Of a stretch of 64,000 bases of DNA, positions 45,117-54,529 are shown one piece after another. This DNA comes from Tahibacter harae. Lineage in GTDB: Bacteria > Pseudomonadota > Gammaproteobacteria > Xanthomonadales > Rhodanobacteraceae. Position 1 is the first letter of the stretch. The number at the start of each line of letters is the position of its first letter. The notes under the pieces are model-generated. The model did no database searches, was not told where the DNA came from, and saw only the letters and a list, made by a program, of their open reading frames with translations. The DNA lies in NCBI RefSeq assembly GCF_024437735.1, contig NZ_JANFQO010000011.1, positions 1 through 64,000 of the forward strand. The letters run 5' to 3'. The translations under genes were made by a program, and so were the position numbers.

Positions 45117-47456
45117 ATGCTTACGATCAAACAGAAGATTGCCGAGGAAATCGCCGCCACGCCGGTCCAGGTGCAGGCTGCCATCGAACTGCTGGACGGC
45201 GGCGCGACCGTGCCGTTCATCGCGCGCTACCGCAAGGAAGTCACCGGCGGTCTGGACGATACGCAGCTGCGCAACCTCGAAGAACGCCTGCGCTACCTGC
45301 GCGAGCTGGAAGAGCGTCGCGAAGCCATCCTCGCCAGCGTCGCCGAACAGGGCAAGCTCAGCGACGAGCTAAAAAGTGAAATTCTTGCGGCTGATACAAA
45401 AGCAAGACTAGAAGATTTGTATTTGCCCTACAAGCCCAAACGCCGCACCAAGGCGCAGATCGCGCGCGAGGCCGGCCTGCAGCCGCTGGCCGACGGCCTG
45501 CGCGCCGATCCCACGCAGAAGCCCGAGGAACTGGCCCTGCAGTTCATCAGCAGCGAGAAGGGCGTGGCCGACATCAAATCCGCCCTGGACGGCGCCCGCG
45601 CCATCCTGCTGGAAGAATTCTCCGAAGACGCCGCCCTGGTCGGCGAACTGCGCCACTGGCTGACCGAACGCGGCCAGGTGCGCGCCAAGGTCGTCGCCGG
45701 CAAGGAAAACGAAGGCGCCAAGTTCCGCGATTACTTCGACCACGCCGAGCCGATCAAGGCGATCCCCTCGCACCGCATGCTTGCCCTGTTCCGCGCACGC
45801 AACGAAGGCATCATCGACCTGGAGCTGGAACCCACCACCGAAGCCGAGCAGGGCCATGCCGAGGCCGAAGGCCGCGTCGCCGCGCACTTCGGCATCGCCC
45901 AGCGCGGCCGCCCGGCCGATGCCTGGCTGCTGGACACCTGCCGCCAGACCTGGCGCATCAAGCTGCACCTGCACCTGGCGCTGGACCTGTTCGGCAAGAC
46001 GCGCGAATCGGCCGAAGATGAAGCCATCCGCGTGTTCGGCGAAAACCTCAAGGACCTGCTGCTGGCCGCGCCGGCCGGCCCCAAGGTCGTGATGGGGGTG
46101 GATCCGGGCATACGCACCGGCTGCAAGATCGCCATTGTCGACGGCACCGGCAAGGTCGTCAGCACCGGCGTGATCTATCCGCACGAACCCAAGAACCAGT
46201 GGGACCAGTCGCTGGCCCAGCTCGCCGCCTGGAGCCGCCAGTACGGCGTCAACCTCATCGCCATCGGCAATGGCACGGCCTCGCGCGAGACCGACAAGCT
46301 CGTCGGCGAACTGATCAAGAAGGCGCCGGAACTCAAGCTGGCGAAAGTCGTGGTCAGCGAAGCCGGCGCTTCGGTGTATTCGGCCTCGGAGATTGCGGCC
46401 AAGGAATTCCCCGAACTCGACGTCAGCCTGCGCGGCGCGGTGTCCATCGCCCGGCGTCTGCAGGATCCGCTCGCCGAGCTGGTCAAGATCGAACCCAAGG
46501 CCATAGGCGTGGGCCAGTACCAGCACGACGTGAACCAGGTGAAGCTGGCGCGCGCGCTGGATGCCAAGGTCGAGGACTGCGTCAACGCCGTCGGCGTGGA
46601 CGTGAACACCGCCTCGGCGCCGCTGCTGGCCCGCGTGGCCGGGCTGTCGTCGTCGGTGGCGGAGAACGTGGTCAAGTTCCGCGACGCCAACGGCGCCTTC
46701 CGCACGCGCGAGCAGCTGAAGAAAGTGCCGCGCCTGGGCGACAAGGCCTACGAGCAGTGCGCCGGCTTCCTGCGCATCGCCGACGGCGACAATCCGCTGG
46801 ATGCGTCCTCGGTGCACCCGGAGGCCTATCCGGTGGTCGAGCGCATCATCAAGGCCTGCGGCCGCGAAGTGAAGAACATCATCGGCGACGGCGCCTTCCT
46901 CAAGACGCTGAAGGCCGACCAGTTCACCGACGCCACCTTCGGCCTGCCCACGGTCAAGGACATCCTCAAGGAGCTGGAAAAGCCCGGCCGCGACCCGCGT
47001 CCCGAGTTCGTCACCGCCGCCTTCGCCGAAGGCGTGGAAGACCTCAAGGACCTCAAGCCCGGCATGGTGCTGGAAGGCCGCGTCTCCAACGTGGCCGCGT
47101 TCGGCGCCTTCGTCGATATCGGCGTGCACCAGGATGGACTTGTGCACGTTTCCGCCTTGTCCACCAAGTTCGTCAAGGATCCGCGCGAGGTGGTCAAGGC
47201 CGGCGATGTGGTGAAGGTCAAGGTGCTGGAGGTGGACATCCCACGCAAGCGCATCGCCCTGACCATGCGCCTGGACGATCCCATCGGCGAAGCCGCCGCG
47301 AACCATGCCGCGCCCGGCGCGGGCGCCGGCCGCCGCGACGAGCGCGGTCCGCGCCGCGACGGCGGCCAGCGCAGCTTCGGTCCCAAGCCGGGCAGCGCGC
47401 CGCCGCCGTCCAACAACGCCTTCGCCGACGCCTTCGCCAAGGCCAAGCGCAACTGA
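45117..47456 (+). CDS. tex: Tex-family RNA-binding transcription accessory protein
   Basis: A 779-residue protein with the Tex layout: N-terminal helical region, YqgF-like nuclease fold ([16 protein letters not shown]), helix-hairpin-helix motifs (around [18 protein letters not shown]), and a C-terminal S1 RNA-binding domain ([34 protein letters not shown]). Tex affects transcription and stress or toxin expression in several bacteria. The ATG at 45117 is chosen over an upstream in-frame ATG at 45084. TAGAAT at 45052 is a likely -10. A Gly/Arg/Pro tail follows the S1 domain. Confidence 0.96.
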   Translation: MLTIKQKIAEEIAATPVQVQAAIELLDGGATVPFIARYRKEVTGGLDDTQLRNLEERLRYLRELEERREAILASVAEQGKLSDELKSEILAADTKARLEDLYLPYKPKRRTKAQIAREAGLQPLADGLRADPTQKPEELALQFISSEKGVADIKSALDGARAILLEEFSEDAALVGELRHWLTERGQVRAKVVAGKENEGAKFRDYFDHAEPIKAIPSHRMLALFRARNEGIIDLELEPTTEAEQGHAEAEGRVAAHFGIAQRGRPADAWLLDTCRQTWRIKLHLHLALDLFGKTRESAEDEAIRVFGENLKDLLLAAPAGPKVVMGVDPGIRTGCKIAIVDGTGKVVSTGVIYPHEPKNQWDQSLAQLAAWSRQYGVNLIAIGNGTASRETDKLVGELIKKAPELKLAKVVVSEAGASVYSASEIAAKEFPELDVSLRGAVSIARRLQDPLAELVKIEPKAIGVGQYQHDVNQVKLARALDAKVEDCVNAVGVDVNTASAPLLARVAGLSSSVAENVVKFRDANGAFRTREQLKKVPRLGDKAYEQCAGFLRIADGDNPLDASSVHPEAYPVVERIIKACGREVKNIIGDGAFLKTLKADQFTDATFGLPTVKDILKELEKPGRDPRPEFVTAAFAEGVEDLKDLKPGMVLEGRVSNVAAFGAFVDIGVHQDGLVHVSALSTKFVKDPREVVKAGDVVKVKVLEVDIPRKRIALTMRLDDPIGEAAANHAAPGAGAGRRDERGPRRDGGQRSFGPKPGSAPPPSNNAFADAFAKAKRN

Positions 47457-47521
47457 TGCGGCTGCCGCCGGGCGCGTTGCGCCCGGCGGTGCTCGTACCC
47501 ACCTGATCCGCGGATACCGCC

Positions 47522-48364
47522 ATGCGCTTTGAAGGCACCGACCGTTACGTCGCCACCGATGAACTCAAGCTCGCGGTCAACGCGGCGATCACGCTGCAGC
47601 GGCCGCTGCTCATCAAGGGCGAGCCCGGCACCGGCAAGACCCTGCTCGCCGAGGAAGTGGCGCGGGCGCTGGATGCGCCGCTGATCGAATGGCATATCAA
47701 GTCCACCACCAAGGCCCAGCACGGCCTGTACGAATATGACGCGGTGGCGCGGCTGCGCGATTCCCAGCTCGGCGAGGCGCGCGCCACCGACATCGCCAAT
47801 TACATCGTGCCCGGCAAGCTGTGGCAGGCCTTCACCAGCGAAAAGCGCGCGGTAATGCTGATCGACGAGATCGACAAGGCCGACATCGAATTCCCCAACG
47901 ACCTGCTGCGCGAACTGGACCGCATGGACTTCCATGTCTACGAGACCGGCCAGACCGTCAGCGCGCGCCATCGTCCCATCGTGATGATTACGTCCAACAA
48001 CGAGAAGGAGCTGCCGGACGCCTTCCTGCGCCGCTGTTTCTTCCACTACATCCGCTTCCCGGACGCGGAGACCCTGGGCGCCATCGTCGACGTGCATTTC
48101 CCCGGGCTGCGCCGCGATCTGGTGCACGAGGCGCTGACCGCCTTCCTCGCCCTGCGTGAGACGCCGGGCCTGAAAAAGAAGCCGACCACCTCGGAGCTGC
48201 TGGACTGGCTAAAACTGCTGCTGGCCGAGGACCTGGCCGTGGAAACCCTGCGCGAGCGCAACGCGAAGAAGTCGATCCCGCCGCTGTACGGCGCGCTGCT
48301 CAAGAACGAGGCCGACGTGCAGTTGTTTGAACGCATCGCGTTCATGGCGCGCCGCGGCAGCTGA
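47522..48364 (+). CDS. MoxR-family AAA+ ATPase
   Basis: A 280-residue AAA+ chaperone-like ATPase with Walker A GEPGTGKTLLAEEV and Walker B LIDEIDKAD. MoxR ATPases work with von Willebrand A proteins to assemble or activate metal cofactors or enzymes; a VWA/CoxE-like gene lies 1.2 kb further, beyond a minus-strand lipoprotein gene. It follows tex by 65 bp on the same strand, so read-through is possible. The client is unknown. Confidence 0.93.
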   Translation: MRFEGTDRYVATDELKLAVNAAITLQRPLLIKGEPGTGKTLLAEEVARALDAPLIEWHIKSTTKAQHGLYEYDAVARLRDSQLGEARATDIANYIVPGKLWQAFTSEKRAVMLIDEIDKADIEFPNDLLRELDRMDFHVYETGQTVSARHRPIVMITSNNEKELPDAFLRRCFFHYIRFPDAETLGAIVDVHFPGLRRDLVHEALTAFLALRETPGLKKKPTTSELLDWLKLLLAEDLAVETLRERNAKKSIPPLYGALLKNEADVQLFERIAFMARRGS

Positions 48365-48437
48365 GCGCAGGCGGCGGCGCAGGAAGCCGGCGGGCGCATT
48401 TGTCGGACAAAAGCGCACCGGCGCTGCAGAAAAGCAA

Positions 48438-48487
48438 AAGGCCGCCGCAGCGGCCTTGAACGCGCACCCCGGCGACGCCGGGGTGCG
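48438..48487. terminator. double hairpin between convergent moxR and ybaY-like genes
   Basis: An 8-bp stem (48438-48457) with a minus-strand TTTTGCTTTT tail acts as intrinsic terminator for the lipoprotein gene ending at 48503; a second GC stem (48463-48487) lies next to it. Confidence 0.7.
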
Positions 48488-48502
48488 TGCGGCGGCGCCG
48501 GA

Positions 48503-49345
48503 TTACTTCGGCGCGCGCTTGGAGATCACTTCGTACTTGGACGCGGCGCGGTCGCGCAGCGCCTTGGCGTCGGCATCGGCCAGCTCGCCTACGTTGCCGC
48601 CTTCCTTCTTGACCTTGAGCACCAGGTTGCCGGCTTCATCCCAGCCCGCGCGGCTGGAGGCATTCGGCTTCTCGGCCATGGCCGGCACGCGCTCCTGCAC
48701 CACGGCCAGCACCTTGCCATCCTCGCGATAGGCGTAATAGAAGTTGGTGCGGCCCTTGTCGCCGTAGTCGGTGATCTCGCGGATGTAGCGCAGGCCCTTC
48801 TTGTCGAAGAAGCCGTCCCAGGCGGTGGTGCTGGTCTCGTCCTCGCTGGAGCCTTGCGCGCGCTTCATGCCGCCGATGGCACGTTCCAGGCTGGCGTATT
48901 CGGTTTCCAGCTTTTCCGAGGCCGTGGGCTCGGGCGTCATCACCACGTCGACCTTGTAGCTCGAACCCTTGGTGATCACCGGATACTGGCGCGGTGCGAC
49001 GTAGCGGCGCTCGCCGTCGGTCAGTTCCACGTTCAGCACGTACAGCGCGTTCGGATCGATCTTGCCGGCTTCAAACGGCAGCTGGAACTGGGCCGGCAGC
49101 TGGCCCGGGCTGGTCGTGCTCTGCGCCACGGTGATTTCGGGCTTGAGGCTGACATTGACCAGCGCCAGCTTGAGCTGCGCGGCGGGGCTGAGCGGCGCGG
49201 CGACCTTGAGCGAAACCGTTCCCGTGACCGACGTCGGCAGGGGCGCCTGGGCAGCGGGCTTGGCCGGACCGGCGTTGTTGTTGGACTGGCCGCAGGCGGC
49301 CAGGGCCAGACTGGCGATCAGCAGGGGAAGGGCAAGCTTCTGCAC
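48503..49345 (-). CDS. YbaY/YscW-like lipoprotein
   Basis: A 280-residue lipoprotein with LAAC lipobox (Cys18), an Ala/Pro linker, then an immunoglobulin-like YbaY/YscW domain (about 38-140: VTGTVSLKVAAPLSPAAQLKLALVNVS) and a C-terminal alpha/beta domain of unknown type (WDGFFDKKGLRYIREI). YbaY-like lipoproteins are often periplasmic and glycosylation- or secretion-associated, but function is not settled. The signal begins MQKLALP, like the methyltransferase lipoprotein at 6122. It is transcribed away from the VWA gene, 234 bp between them. Confidence 0.82.
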   Translation of the reverse strand: MQKLALPLLIASLALAACGQSNNNAGPAKPAAQAPLPTSVTGTVSLKVAAPLSPAAQLKLALVNVSLKPEITVAQSTTSPGQLPAQFQLPFEAGKIDPNALYVLNVELTDGERRYVAPRQYPVITKGSSYKVDVVMTPEPTASEKLETEYASLERAIGGMKRAQGSSEDETSTTAWDGFFDKKGLRYIREITDYGDKGRTNFYYAYREDGKVLAVVQERVPAMAEKPNASSRAGWDEAGNLVLKVKKEGGNVGELADADAKALRDRAASKYEVISKRAPK

Positions 49346-49579
49346 GAGTTAGTCTCCGCAAACGTAGAATCGTGGCCGGCGCCTGTGCGGCGGCATAAAG
49401 ACCGCGCAGCCTAGCGGGTTTGCCCGCCCCTGTCGCGAATCCGAAGGTCGAATGATGCCATCAACCGTGTTGCGTAGGCGTTTAATCGGGCGGATCCGGC
49501 CCCAGGCCGGCCTGCGGCCCGGGCTGTGGACGGCCATTCCGGCGCGGTTCCGGCGCCCGGCCGGGCGGATTTCCGGCGT

Positions 49580-50761
49580 ATGCTGATTCGTTTTTTCCTG
49601 TGGCTGCGCAGCCAGGGCCTCAAGCCCGGGCTGAACGAACTGCTGGCCCTGCTGGATGCGCTCAAGGCCGGCTTCGCGCGCCTGTCGCTGGACGAATTCC
49701 ATCTGCTGGCGCGCATTTGCCTGATCAAGGACGAAAGCCAGTTCGACCGTTACGACCGCGCCTTCGGCACGTTTTTCAGCGGCGTGGATGCGGCCGCGGC
49801 CCAGCTCTACGGCCAGGTGCCGGAAGAATGGCTGCGGCGCGAGTTCGAGCGTGAATTCACGCCCGAGGAAAAGGCCGCCGTCGAGGCACTGGGCGGGTTG
49901 CAGAAATTGCTCGATGAGCTGCGCCAGCGCCTGGCCGAACAGCACGAGCGCCACCAGGGCGGCTCGCGCTGGATAGGCACCGGCGGCACCTCGCCGTTCG
50001 GCCATTCCGGCTACAACCCCGAAGGCGTGCGCATAGGCGGCCGCTCCAGCCAGCGCCGCGCGGTCAAGGTGTGGGAACAGCGCCAGTTCCGCAACCTCGA
50101 CGACACGCGCGAACTGGGTACCCGCGATATCAAGCTGGCCCTGCGTGCCCTGCGCCGTCTGGCGCGCAGCGGCGCCGAGCAGGAGCTGGACCTGGATTCC
50201 ACCATCAGCGCGACCGCGCGCAATGCCGGCTGGCTGGACCTCAAGCTGCGGCCGGAACGCCATAACGCCGTCAAGGTGCTGTTGCTGCTGGACATCGGCG
50301 GCTCCATGGACGACCACGTGCGCATCTGCGAGGAACTGTTCTCCGCCGCGCGCAGCGAGTTCAAGCACCTGCAGCATTTTTATTTCCACAATTTCATCTA
50401 CGAGCGCCTGTGGAAGGACAATTCGCGGCGCTGGGACGTGCATCAGAACACGCTGGATCTGATGCATACGTATGCGGCGGACTACAAGCTGGTCATCGTC
50501 GGCGATGCGAGCATGAGCCCGTACGAGATCACCCATGCCGGCGGCAGCATCGAACACCACAACGCGGAAGCCGGCGCGGTCTGGCTGGGGCGGCTGACGG
50601 AGCTGTACCGCCGCGCGATCTGGCTGAACCCGGTGGAGGAAGCGCGCTGGGAGTGGACGCCGTCGATAGGCATAACGCGGGAGCTGATGGCGGGGCGGAT
50701 GTTTCCGTTGACGCTGGAGGGGTTGAATCGGGGTGTGGAAGCGTTGCGTGGGCGGAGCTGA
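49580..50761 (+). CDS. VWA (CoxE-like) domain protein
   Basis: A 393-residue cytoplasmic protein with a C-terminal von Willebrand A domain: LLLDIGGSMDDHVRIC, the MIDAS motif D-x-G-x-S, and later LVIVGDASMSP. The N-terminal half is helical with a Gly-rich loop region (GGTSPFGHSGYNP). CoxE-type proteins pair with MoxR ATPases, and a moxR gene lies just upstream on the same strand (separated by the minus-strand lipoprotein gene). The ATG at 49580 is where homology begins; no clear ribosome site is present. Confidence 0.9.
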   Translation: MLIRFFLWLRSQGLKPGLNELLALLDALKAGFARLSLDEFHLLARICLIKDESQFDRYDRAFGTFFSGVDAAAAQLYGQVPEEWLRREFEREFTPEEKAAVEALGGLQKLLDELRQRLAEQHERHQGGSRWIGTGGTSPFGHSGYNPEGVRIGGRSSQRRAVKVWEQRQFRNLDDTRELGTRDIKLALRALRRLARSGAEQELDLDSTISATARNAGWLDLKLRPERHNAVKVLLLLDIGGSMDDHVRICEELFSAARSEFKHLQHFYFHNFIYERLWKDNSRRWDVHQNTLDLMHTYAADYKLVIVGDASMSPYEITHAGGSIEHHNAEAGAVWLGRLTELYRRAIWLNPVEEARWEWTPSIGITRELMAGRMFPLTLEGLNRGVEALRGRS

Positions 50762-50821
50762 TTGGCGGGGTGGGCTAGGCGGTACGCGCCGGCGCTGATG
50801 GATCGCAGAGAGCCCTTATCT

Positions 50822-51013
50822 CTTCTCCCCCCAAGCGCGAATGCGCTTGGGGGGAGAAGGTTGGGTGAGGGCAACGCTTCAGTTCGCGAAGAAATCTGGT
50901 TTTCGCGGGTTCTTCGTGTGTTGAAGATTCTGAAAAAAACTCAAACGCGAGGTGCGTTGATCGTTGCCCCCTTCACCCCGGCCCTCTCTCCCAGGCGGGG
51001 CTTGGGGAGAGGG
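50822..51013. repeat. REP doublet A (192 bp)
   Basis: In the 345-bp gap between the VWA and bioC genes. It starts with a perfect 17-bp stem around GAAT (50822-50859), continues with TTGGGTGAGGG, a conserved core of about 100 bp, then CCCCTTCACCCCGG and a second hairpin (50982-51013). The two hairpins are inverted relative to each other. The whole unit is homologous, in opposite orientation, to the 192-bp unit at 58287-58478. Confidence 0.85.
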
Positions 51014-51106
51014 AGTGTCCCGCTTCTTCTCGATGAAGCTCGGCAATTTTCGCTTGCCGCATAGCTGGGATTCCTCCGCGCACTCGCCGCGAATCCCGAA
51101 TCCCAA

Positions 51107-51985
51107 CTACCCGCCCCTCTTCCTGATCCTCAGCTGATCCACTGGAAACGTCGCAATATCCATGCCTTTGCTGCGCCGCGGCTGGCCGGGCTCCGGGCCC
51201 CAGGCGTGGGCGTAGATGACTTCGTAGGTGGCCGGCAGGCGGCCGTCGGGCTGGCGGAAGGGTTCGTAGGCGCGGGCGACGGCTTCCAGGCGCTTGCGGC
51301 CGGTGAGGCCGCGGGGTCTGGCCTGTTCGGCGTTGGTGGCGCCTATGGCCTTGAGGTCGCGCATCAGGGCGGGGGCGTCGGCATAGGTCAGGGTGAAGTC
51401 TTCGGCGTCGAGCACGGGATCGCGGAAGCCGGCGGCGAGCAGAGCGTCGCCTACGCGCTGGATATCGGCGAAGTGGCTCACATGGGGGGCGCGGTCGACT
51501 TCGGCCCACGCGGTGCGCAGTTCGTGCAGTGTCACCGGCCCGAAAGTGGACAAGGCAAGAAATCCCCTGGGCCGCAGCACGCGGCGGAACTCGTCGAACA
51601 GCGCCGGCAGGTCGTCGATCCACTGGATGCAGAGGCTGGAAAACAGCAGATCCACGCTCGCATCGGCCAGCGGCAGCTGCGCGGCGTCGGCGCAGATGCG
51701 CGGCAGCGGGCGCAGCCAGCTGCCCTGGCGGCGGGCTTCGCGCAGCATGGGCAGGGCCAGATCCATGGCGATGACTTCAGCCTTGCGCCAGCGCTTGCGT
51801 ATCAGCCCGCTGGCGCGGCCGGGGCCGCAGCCCAGGTCGAGCACGCGCAGCGGCGGATCGGGCACGAAATCCAGCCGTTCCAGCAGGCGGTCTTCCACTT
51901 CGTGCTGCAGCACGGCGTGTTCGGCGTAGCGCGCGGCGGCGCGGCCGAAGGCGCGGCGAACATGGTCGCGGTCGAACGGGGTCAT
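51107..51985 (-). CDS. bioC: malonyl-[acyl-carrier protein] O-methyltransferase BioC
   Basis: A 292-residue SAM methyltransferase that caps malonyl-ACP to start pimelate synthesis for biotin. The motif I LDLGCGPGRASGLI, the BioC-typical FSSLCIQWIDDLPALF and the context right after bioH settle the assignment. It is the last gene of the minus-strand biotin operon, separated from bioH by 160 bp in which no gene is seen. Confidence 0.94.
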   Translation of the reverse strand: MTPFDRDHVRRAFGRAAARYAEHAVLQHEVEDRLLERLDFVPDPPLRVLDLGCGPGRASGLIRKRWRKAEVIAMDLALPMLREARRQGSWLRPLPRICADAAQLPLADASVDLLFSSLCIQWIDDLPALFDEFRRVLRPRGFLALSTFGPVTLHELRTAWAEVDRAPHVSHFADIQRVGDALLAAGFRDPVLDAEDFTLTYADAPALMRDLKAIGATNAEQARPRGLTGRKRLEAVARAYEPFRQPDGRLPATYEVIYAHAWGPEPGQPRRSKGMDIATFPVDQLRIRKRGG

Positions 51986-52145
51986 GCCATGGACTCGGTG
52001 AATGGGGCGGATGCGCAGCGTGCCGGCTCATGCGGGACTACGCGCAGGAAGGCGTCCCGCGCGTGGCGGCGGCGGATGGCGCAAGGAAAGGCAGTGCCTG
52101 TGTCGTCGCAGCGGCCCGCACGGAGCGCTGCCCGTGTGGACGGCG

Positions 52146-52907
52146 TCATGCGCGGATCTCCGCATTGAACGCGACGATAGCCTCGGCGATTGCCTGGGCA
52201 TGGCCTATGAACGGCGCATGCCCGGCGGAGAATTCGAGATAGCGCCCGCCGGGGCTGTGTTCTGCGGACCACTGCATGGCGCCGGGCGGGATCAGGCGGT
52301 CGCGGCGGCCGGCGATCCACAGGCTGGGCACGGGGAGTTCGGCCAGGCTGTCGCGCAAGTCAGCCTGGTCGAGGATGTCCAGGCCGTCGCAGAGCACCTG
52401 CAGCGCCGGTTCGCCGCGGTCGAACACGTGTGCCTTGAGTTCGCGCAGTTCGCTCTGCGCGCGTTCGGAGCCGTGGGCTTCCAGCGCGAGGAAGCGCTCG
52501 ATGGTGCGGTGATAGTCCTGGCGCAGGCCGCTGCCGAACTGGCGGAAGATTTCCGCGTCCACGCCGTGGGGCCAGTCCGGTCCAAGCACGAAACGCGGAC
52601 TGGACGCGATCAGCACCAGCCCGCGCGGGCCGCTGTTGCGCCGCGCGGCTTCCAGGCAGACCTGGCCGCCCAGCGACCAGCCCAGCCACAGCGCCGGCGG
52701 CAGCTGCGCGGCCAGGCGTTGCGCGCAGTCGTCCAGGCGCAGGGTGAGATCGCGTTCGGCGCTGAGGCCGTGGCCGGGCAGGTCGACCAGATGCAGGCGG
52801 AACTGTGCGGTGAGTTCGCGCGTCAGCGGCGCGAAGATGCCGCTATGCATGGCCCAGCCGTGGATGAGGACCAGATCGGGGCCTTGGCCCAGGGTTTCGA
52901 TATGCAT
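52146..52907 (-). CDS. bioH: pimeloyl-[acyl-carrier protein] methyl ester esterase BioH
   Basis: A 253-residue alpha/beta hydrolase that removes the methyl cap from pimeloyl-ACP. The nucleophile elbow is LGWSLGGQV with Ser, the oxyanion region LIHGWAMHSG, and the late ASP/His positions (RDRLIPPGAMQW, GHAPFIGH) complete the triad. Located between the 136-aa gene and bioC in the biotin operon. Confidence 0.94.
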   Translation of the reverse strand: MHIETLGQGPDLVLIHGWAMHSGIFAPLTRELTAQFRLHLVDLPGHGLSAERDLTLRLDDCAQRLAAQLPPALWLGWSLGGQVCLEAARRNSGPRGLVLIASSPRFVLGPDWPHGVDAEIFRQFGSGLRQDYHRTIERFLALEAHGSERAQSELRELKAHVFDRGEPALQVLCDGLDILDQADLRDSLAELPVPSLWIAGRRDRLIPPGAMQWSAEHSPGGRYLEFSAGHAPFIGHAQAIAEAIVAFNAEIRA

Positions 52908-52919
52908 GAGGAGCGTCGA

Positions 52920-53330
52920 TCAGTGAGGGGGGCCGGCCGCTGCGGTGTGTCCGGGCGCGTTGCCTGCGTCGTGCGCAGCTTCGCGCCGCCGCTGCACCTC
53001 CGCGGCCAGCGCGGCCCAGTGCCAGCGCAGCGCGCGCTGTGTGGTCAGGGCGCGTAGCCAGCGCGGGCGGCGGCTGCGGCGCAGGATCTCGCGCTCCAGC
53101 CAGTCCGCGTCGAAACCGTCCCACACGCCCGCGGTGGCATGCAGATTCCAGTGCAGTACGGGGTTCACCTCGTAGCGCAGGATGTCGTGCAGTTGCGCCA
53201 CGCTGTACGGCGCGGCCGCGAGCGTGGCGGCGATGCCGGGCAGGGCGGCTTCGATATCGCTGTCCAGATACAGCAGCGCGAATGCCTGCCATACCGGCCG
53301 GCGCGCCGCGAGATCGTCGGCCGGGTTCAT
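52920..53330 (-). CDS. 136-aa conserved protein within the biotin operon (DUF7079-like)
   Basis: A 136-residue protein: RRPVWQAFALLYLDSDI, PYSVAQLHDILRYEVNPVLHWNL and WDGFDADWLEREILRR. It resembles, from memory, the DUF7079 family, which is uncharacterised. Its ATG overlaps the bioF stop by four bases, so it is translationally coupled to bioF, and bioH follows 12 bp later. The position suggests, but does not prove, a link to biotin synthesis. Confidence 0.75.
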   Translation of the reverse strand: MNPADDLAARRPVWQAFALLYLDSDIEAALPGIAATLAAAPYSVAQLHDILRYEVNPVLHWNLHATAGVWDGFDADWLEREILRRSRRPRWLRALTTQRALRWHWAALAAEVQRRREAAHDAGNAPGHTAAAGPPH

Positions 53331-54496
53331 GCGGCGACCTGGGCCAGCGCGTCCAGCAACTGCTCGACCTGGCTTTCCGTATGCAGCGCCGACAGGGTGA
53401 TGCGCAGCCGCGCCTTGCCCGCGGCCACGGTGGGCGGACGAATCGCCGGCACGTAGCAGCCGCGCGCTTCCAGTCCGTTCGCCCAGCGCAGCGCGTCTTC
53501 GCTGGCGCCGACCAGCAGCGGCTGTATCGGCGTGCGCGAAGCCAGCAAATGCAGGCCGCGCTGCTGCGCGCCGTGGCGCAGATGTGCGATCAGGGTGCGC
53601 AGGCGTTCGCGGCGCCAGGATTCAAAACGCGCGATATCCAGCGCCACCCGCGTCGCCGCGGCCAGGGCCGGCGGCGAGGCGGTGGTGTAGATGTGGCTGC
53701 GGGCGAACTGCACCAGGCCGTCGATCAGCGCGGCGCTGCCGGCGACGAAGGCGCCGGCGGTGCCCAGGGCCTTGCCCAGCGTGGCCATCAGCACCGGCGC
53801 GGCATCCTGGTCCAGGCCGGCCTCGGCCAGGCTGCCGGCGCCGTCGGGGCCGAGCACGCCCAGGCCGTGGGCATCGTCCACGTGCAGCAGCGCGCCCTGT
53901 TCGCGGCACAGCGCGGCGAGTTCGCGCAGCGGTGCAACGTCGCCGTCCATGCTGAACACGCCGTCGGTTGCCAGCAGCGCGGCGGCGCCCGGCGCGCTTT
54001 CCAGCTGGCGCTGCGCGCTGGCCACGTCGTTGTGTACGTAGCGCTTGAGCACGGCGCCGCTCAGGCGCGCGCCGTCGATCAGGCAGGCGTGGTTGAGTTT
54101 GTCCTGCACGCACAGGTCGTCCGCGCCCAGCAGCGCGCCGAGCACGCCGATATTGGCCACATAGCCGCTGGAAAACAGCAGTGCGCGCTCGCGTCCGGTC
54201 CAGTTTGCCAGCGCAGCTTCGAGTTCCTCGTGTCCGGCGCGGTGGCCGCCGAGCAGATGTGCGGCCGTCGCGCCTACGCCCCAGCGCGCGGCGGCCTGCA
54301 CCAGCGCCTCGCGCACGCGGGGGTGCTGCGCCAGGCCGAGGTAGTCGTTGCTGGCGAAGCTCAGCAGGCGCCGGCCGGCAACGACGATATGCACGCCGTC
54401 GGCCTCATCGACGCGGCGCAGCCGGCGCAGCAGGCCGGCCTGGCTGCGCTCGGCCTGGGCCTGGGCGAGTCGGGCCAGCAGTTCGGGACGGGACAT
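53327..54496 (-). CDS. bioF: 8-amino-7-oxononanoate synthase BioF
   Basis: A 389-residue PLP enzyme that condenses pimeloyl-ACP/CoA with alanine. The PLP lysine is in ATLGKALGTAGAFV, substrate and cofactor residues in HVDDAHGLGVLG and SNDYLGLAQHP. It follows bioB by 33 bp and overlaps the next gene start by four bases. Standard length. Confidence 0.97.
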   Translation of the reverse strand: MSRPELLARLAQAQAERSQAGLLRRLRRVDEADGVHIVVAGRRLLSFASNDYLGLAQHPRVREALVQAAARWGVGATAAHLLGGHRAGHEELEAALANWTGRERALLFSSGYVANIGVLGALLGADDLCVQDKLNHACLIDGARLSGAVLKRYVHNDVASAQRQLESAPGAAALLATDGVFSMDGDVAPLRELAALCREQGALLHVDDAHGLGVLGPDGAGSLAEAGLDQDAAPVLMATLGKALGTAGAFVAGSAALIDGLVQFARSHIYTTASPPALAAATRVALDIARFESWRRERLRTLIAHLRHGAQQRGLHLLASRTPIQPLLVGASEDALRWANGLEARGCYVPAIRPPTVAAGKARLRITLSALHTESQVEQLLDALAQVAA

Positions 54497-54529
54497 GGGC
54501 GATGGCCGCGCGGCGCGCGGCCGCGTGCT

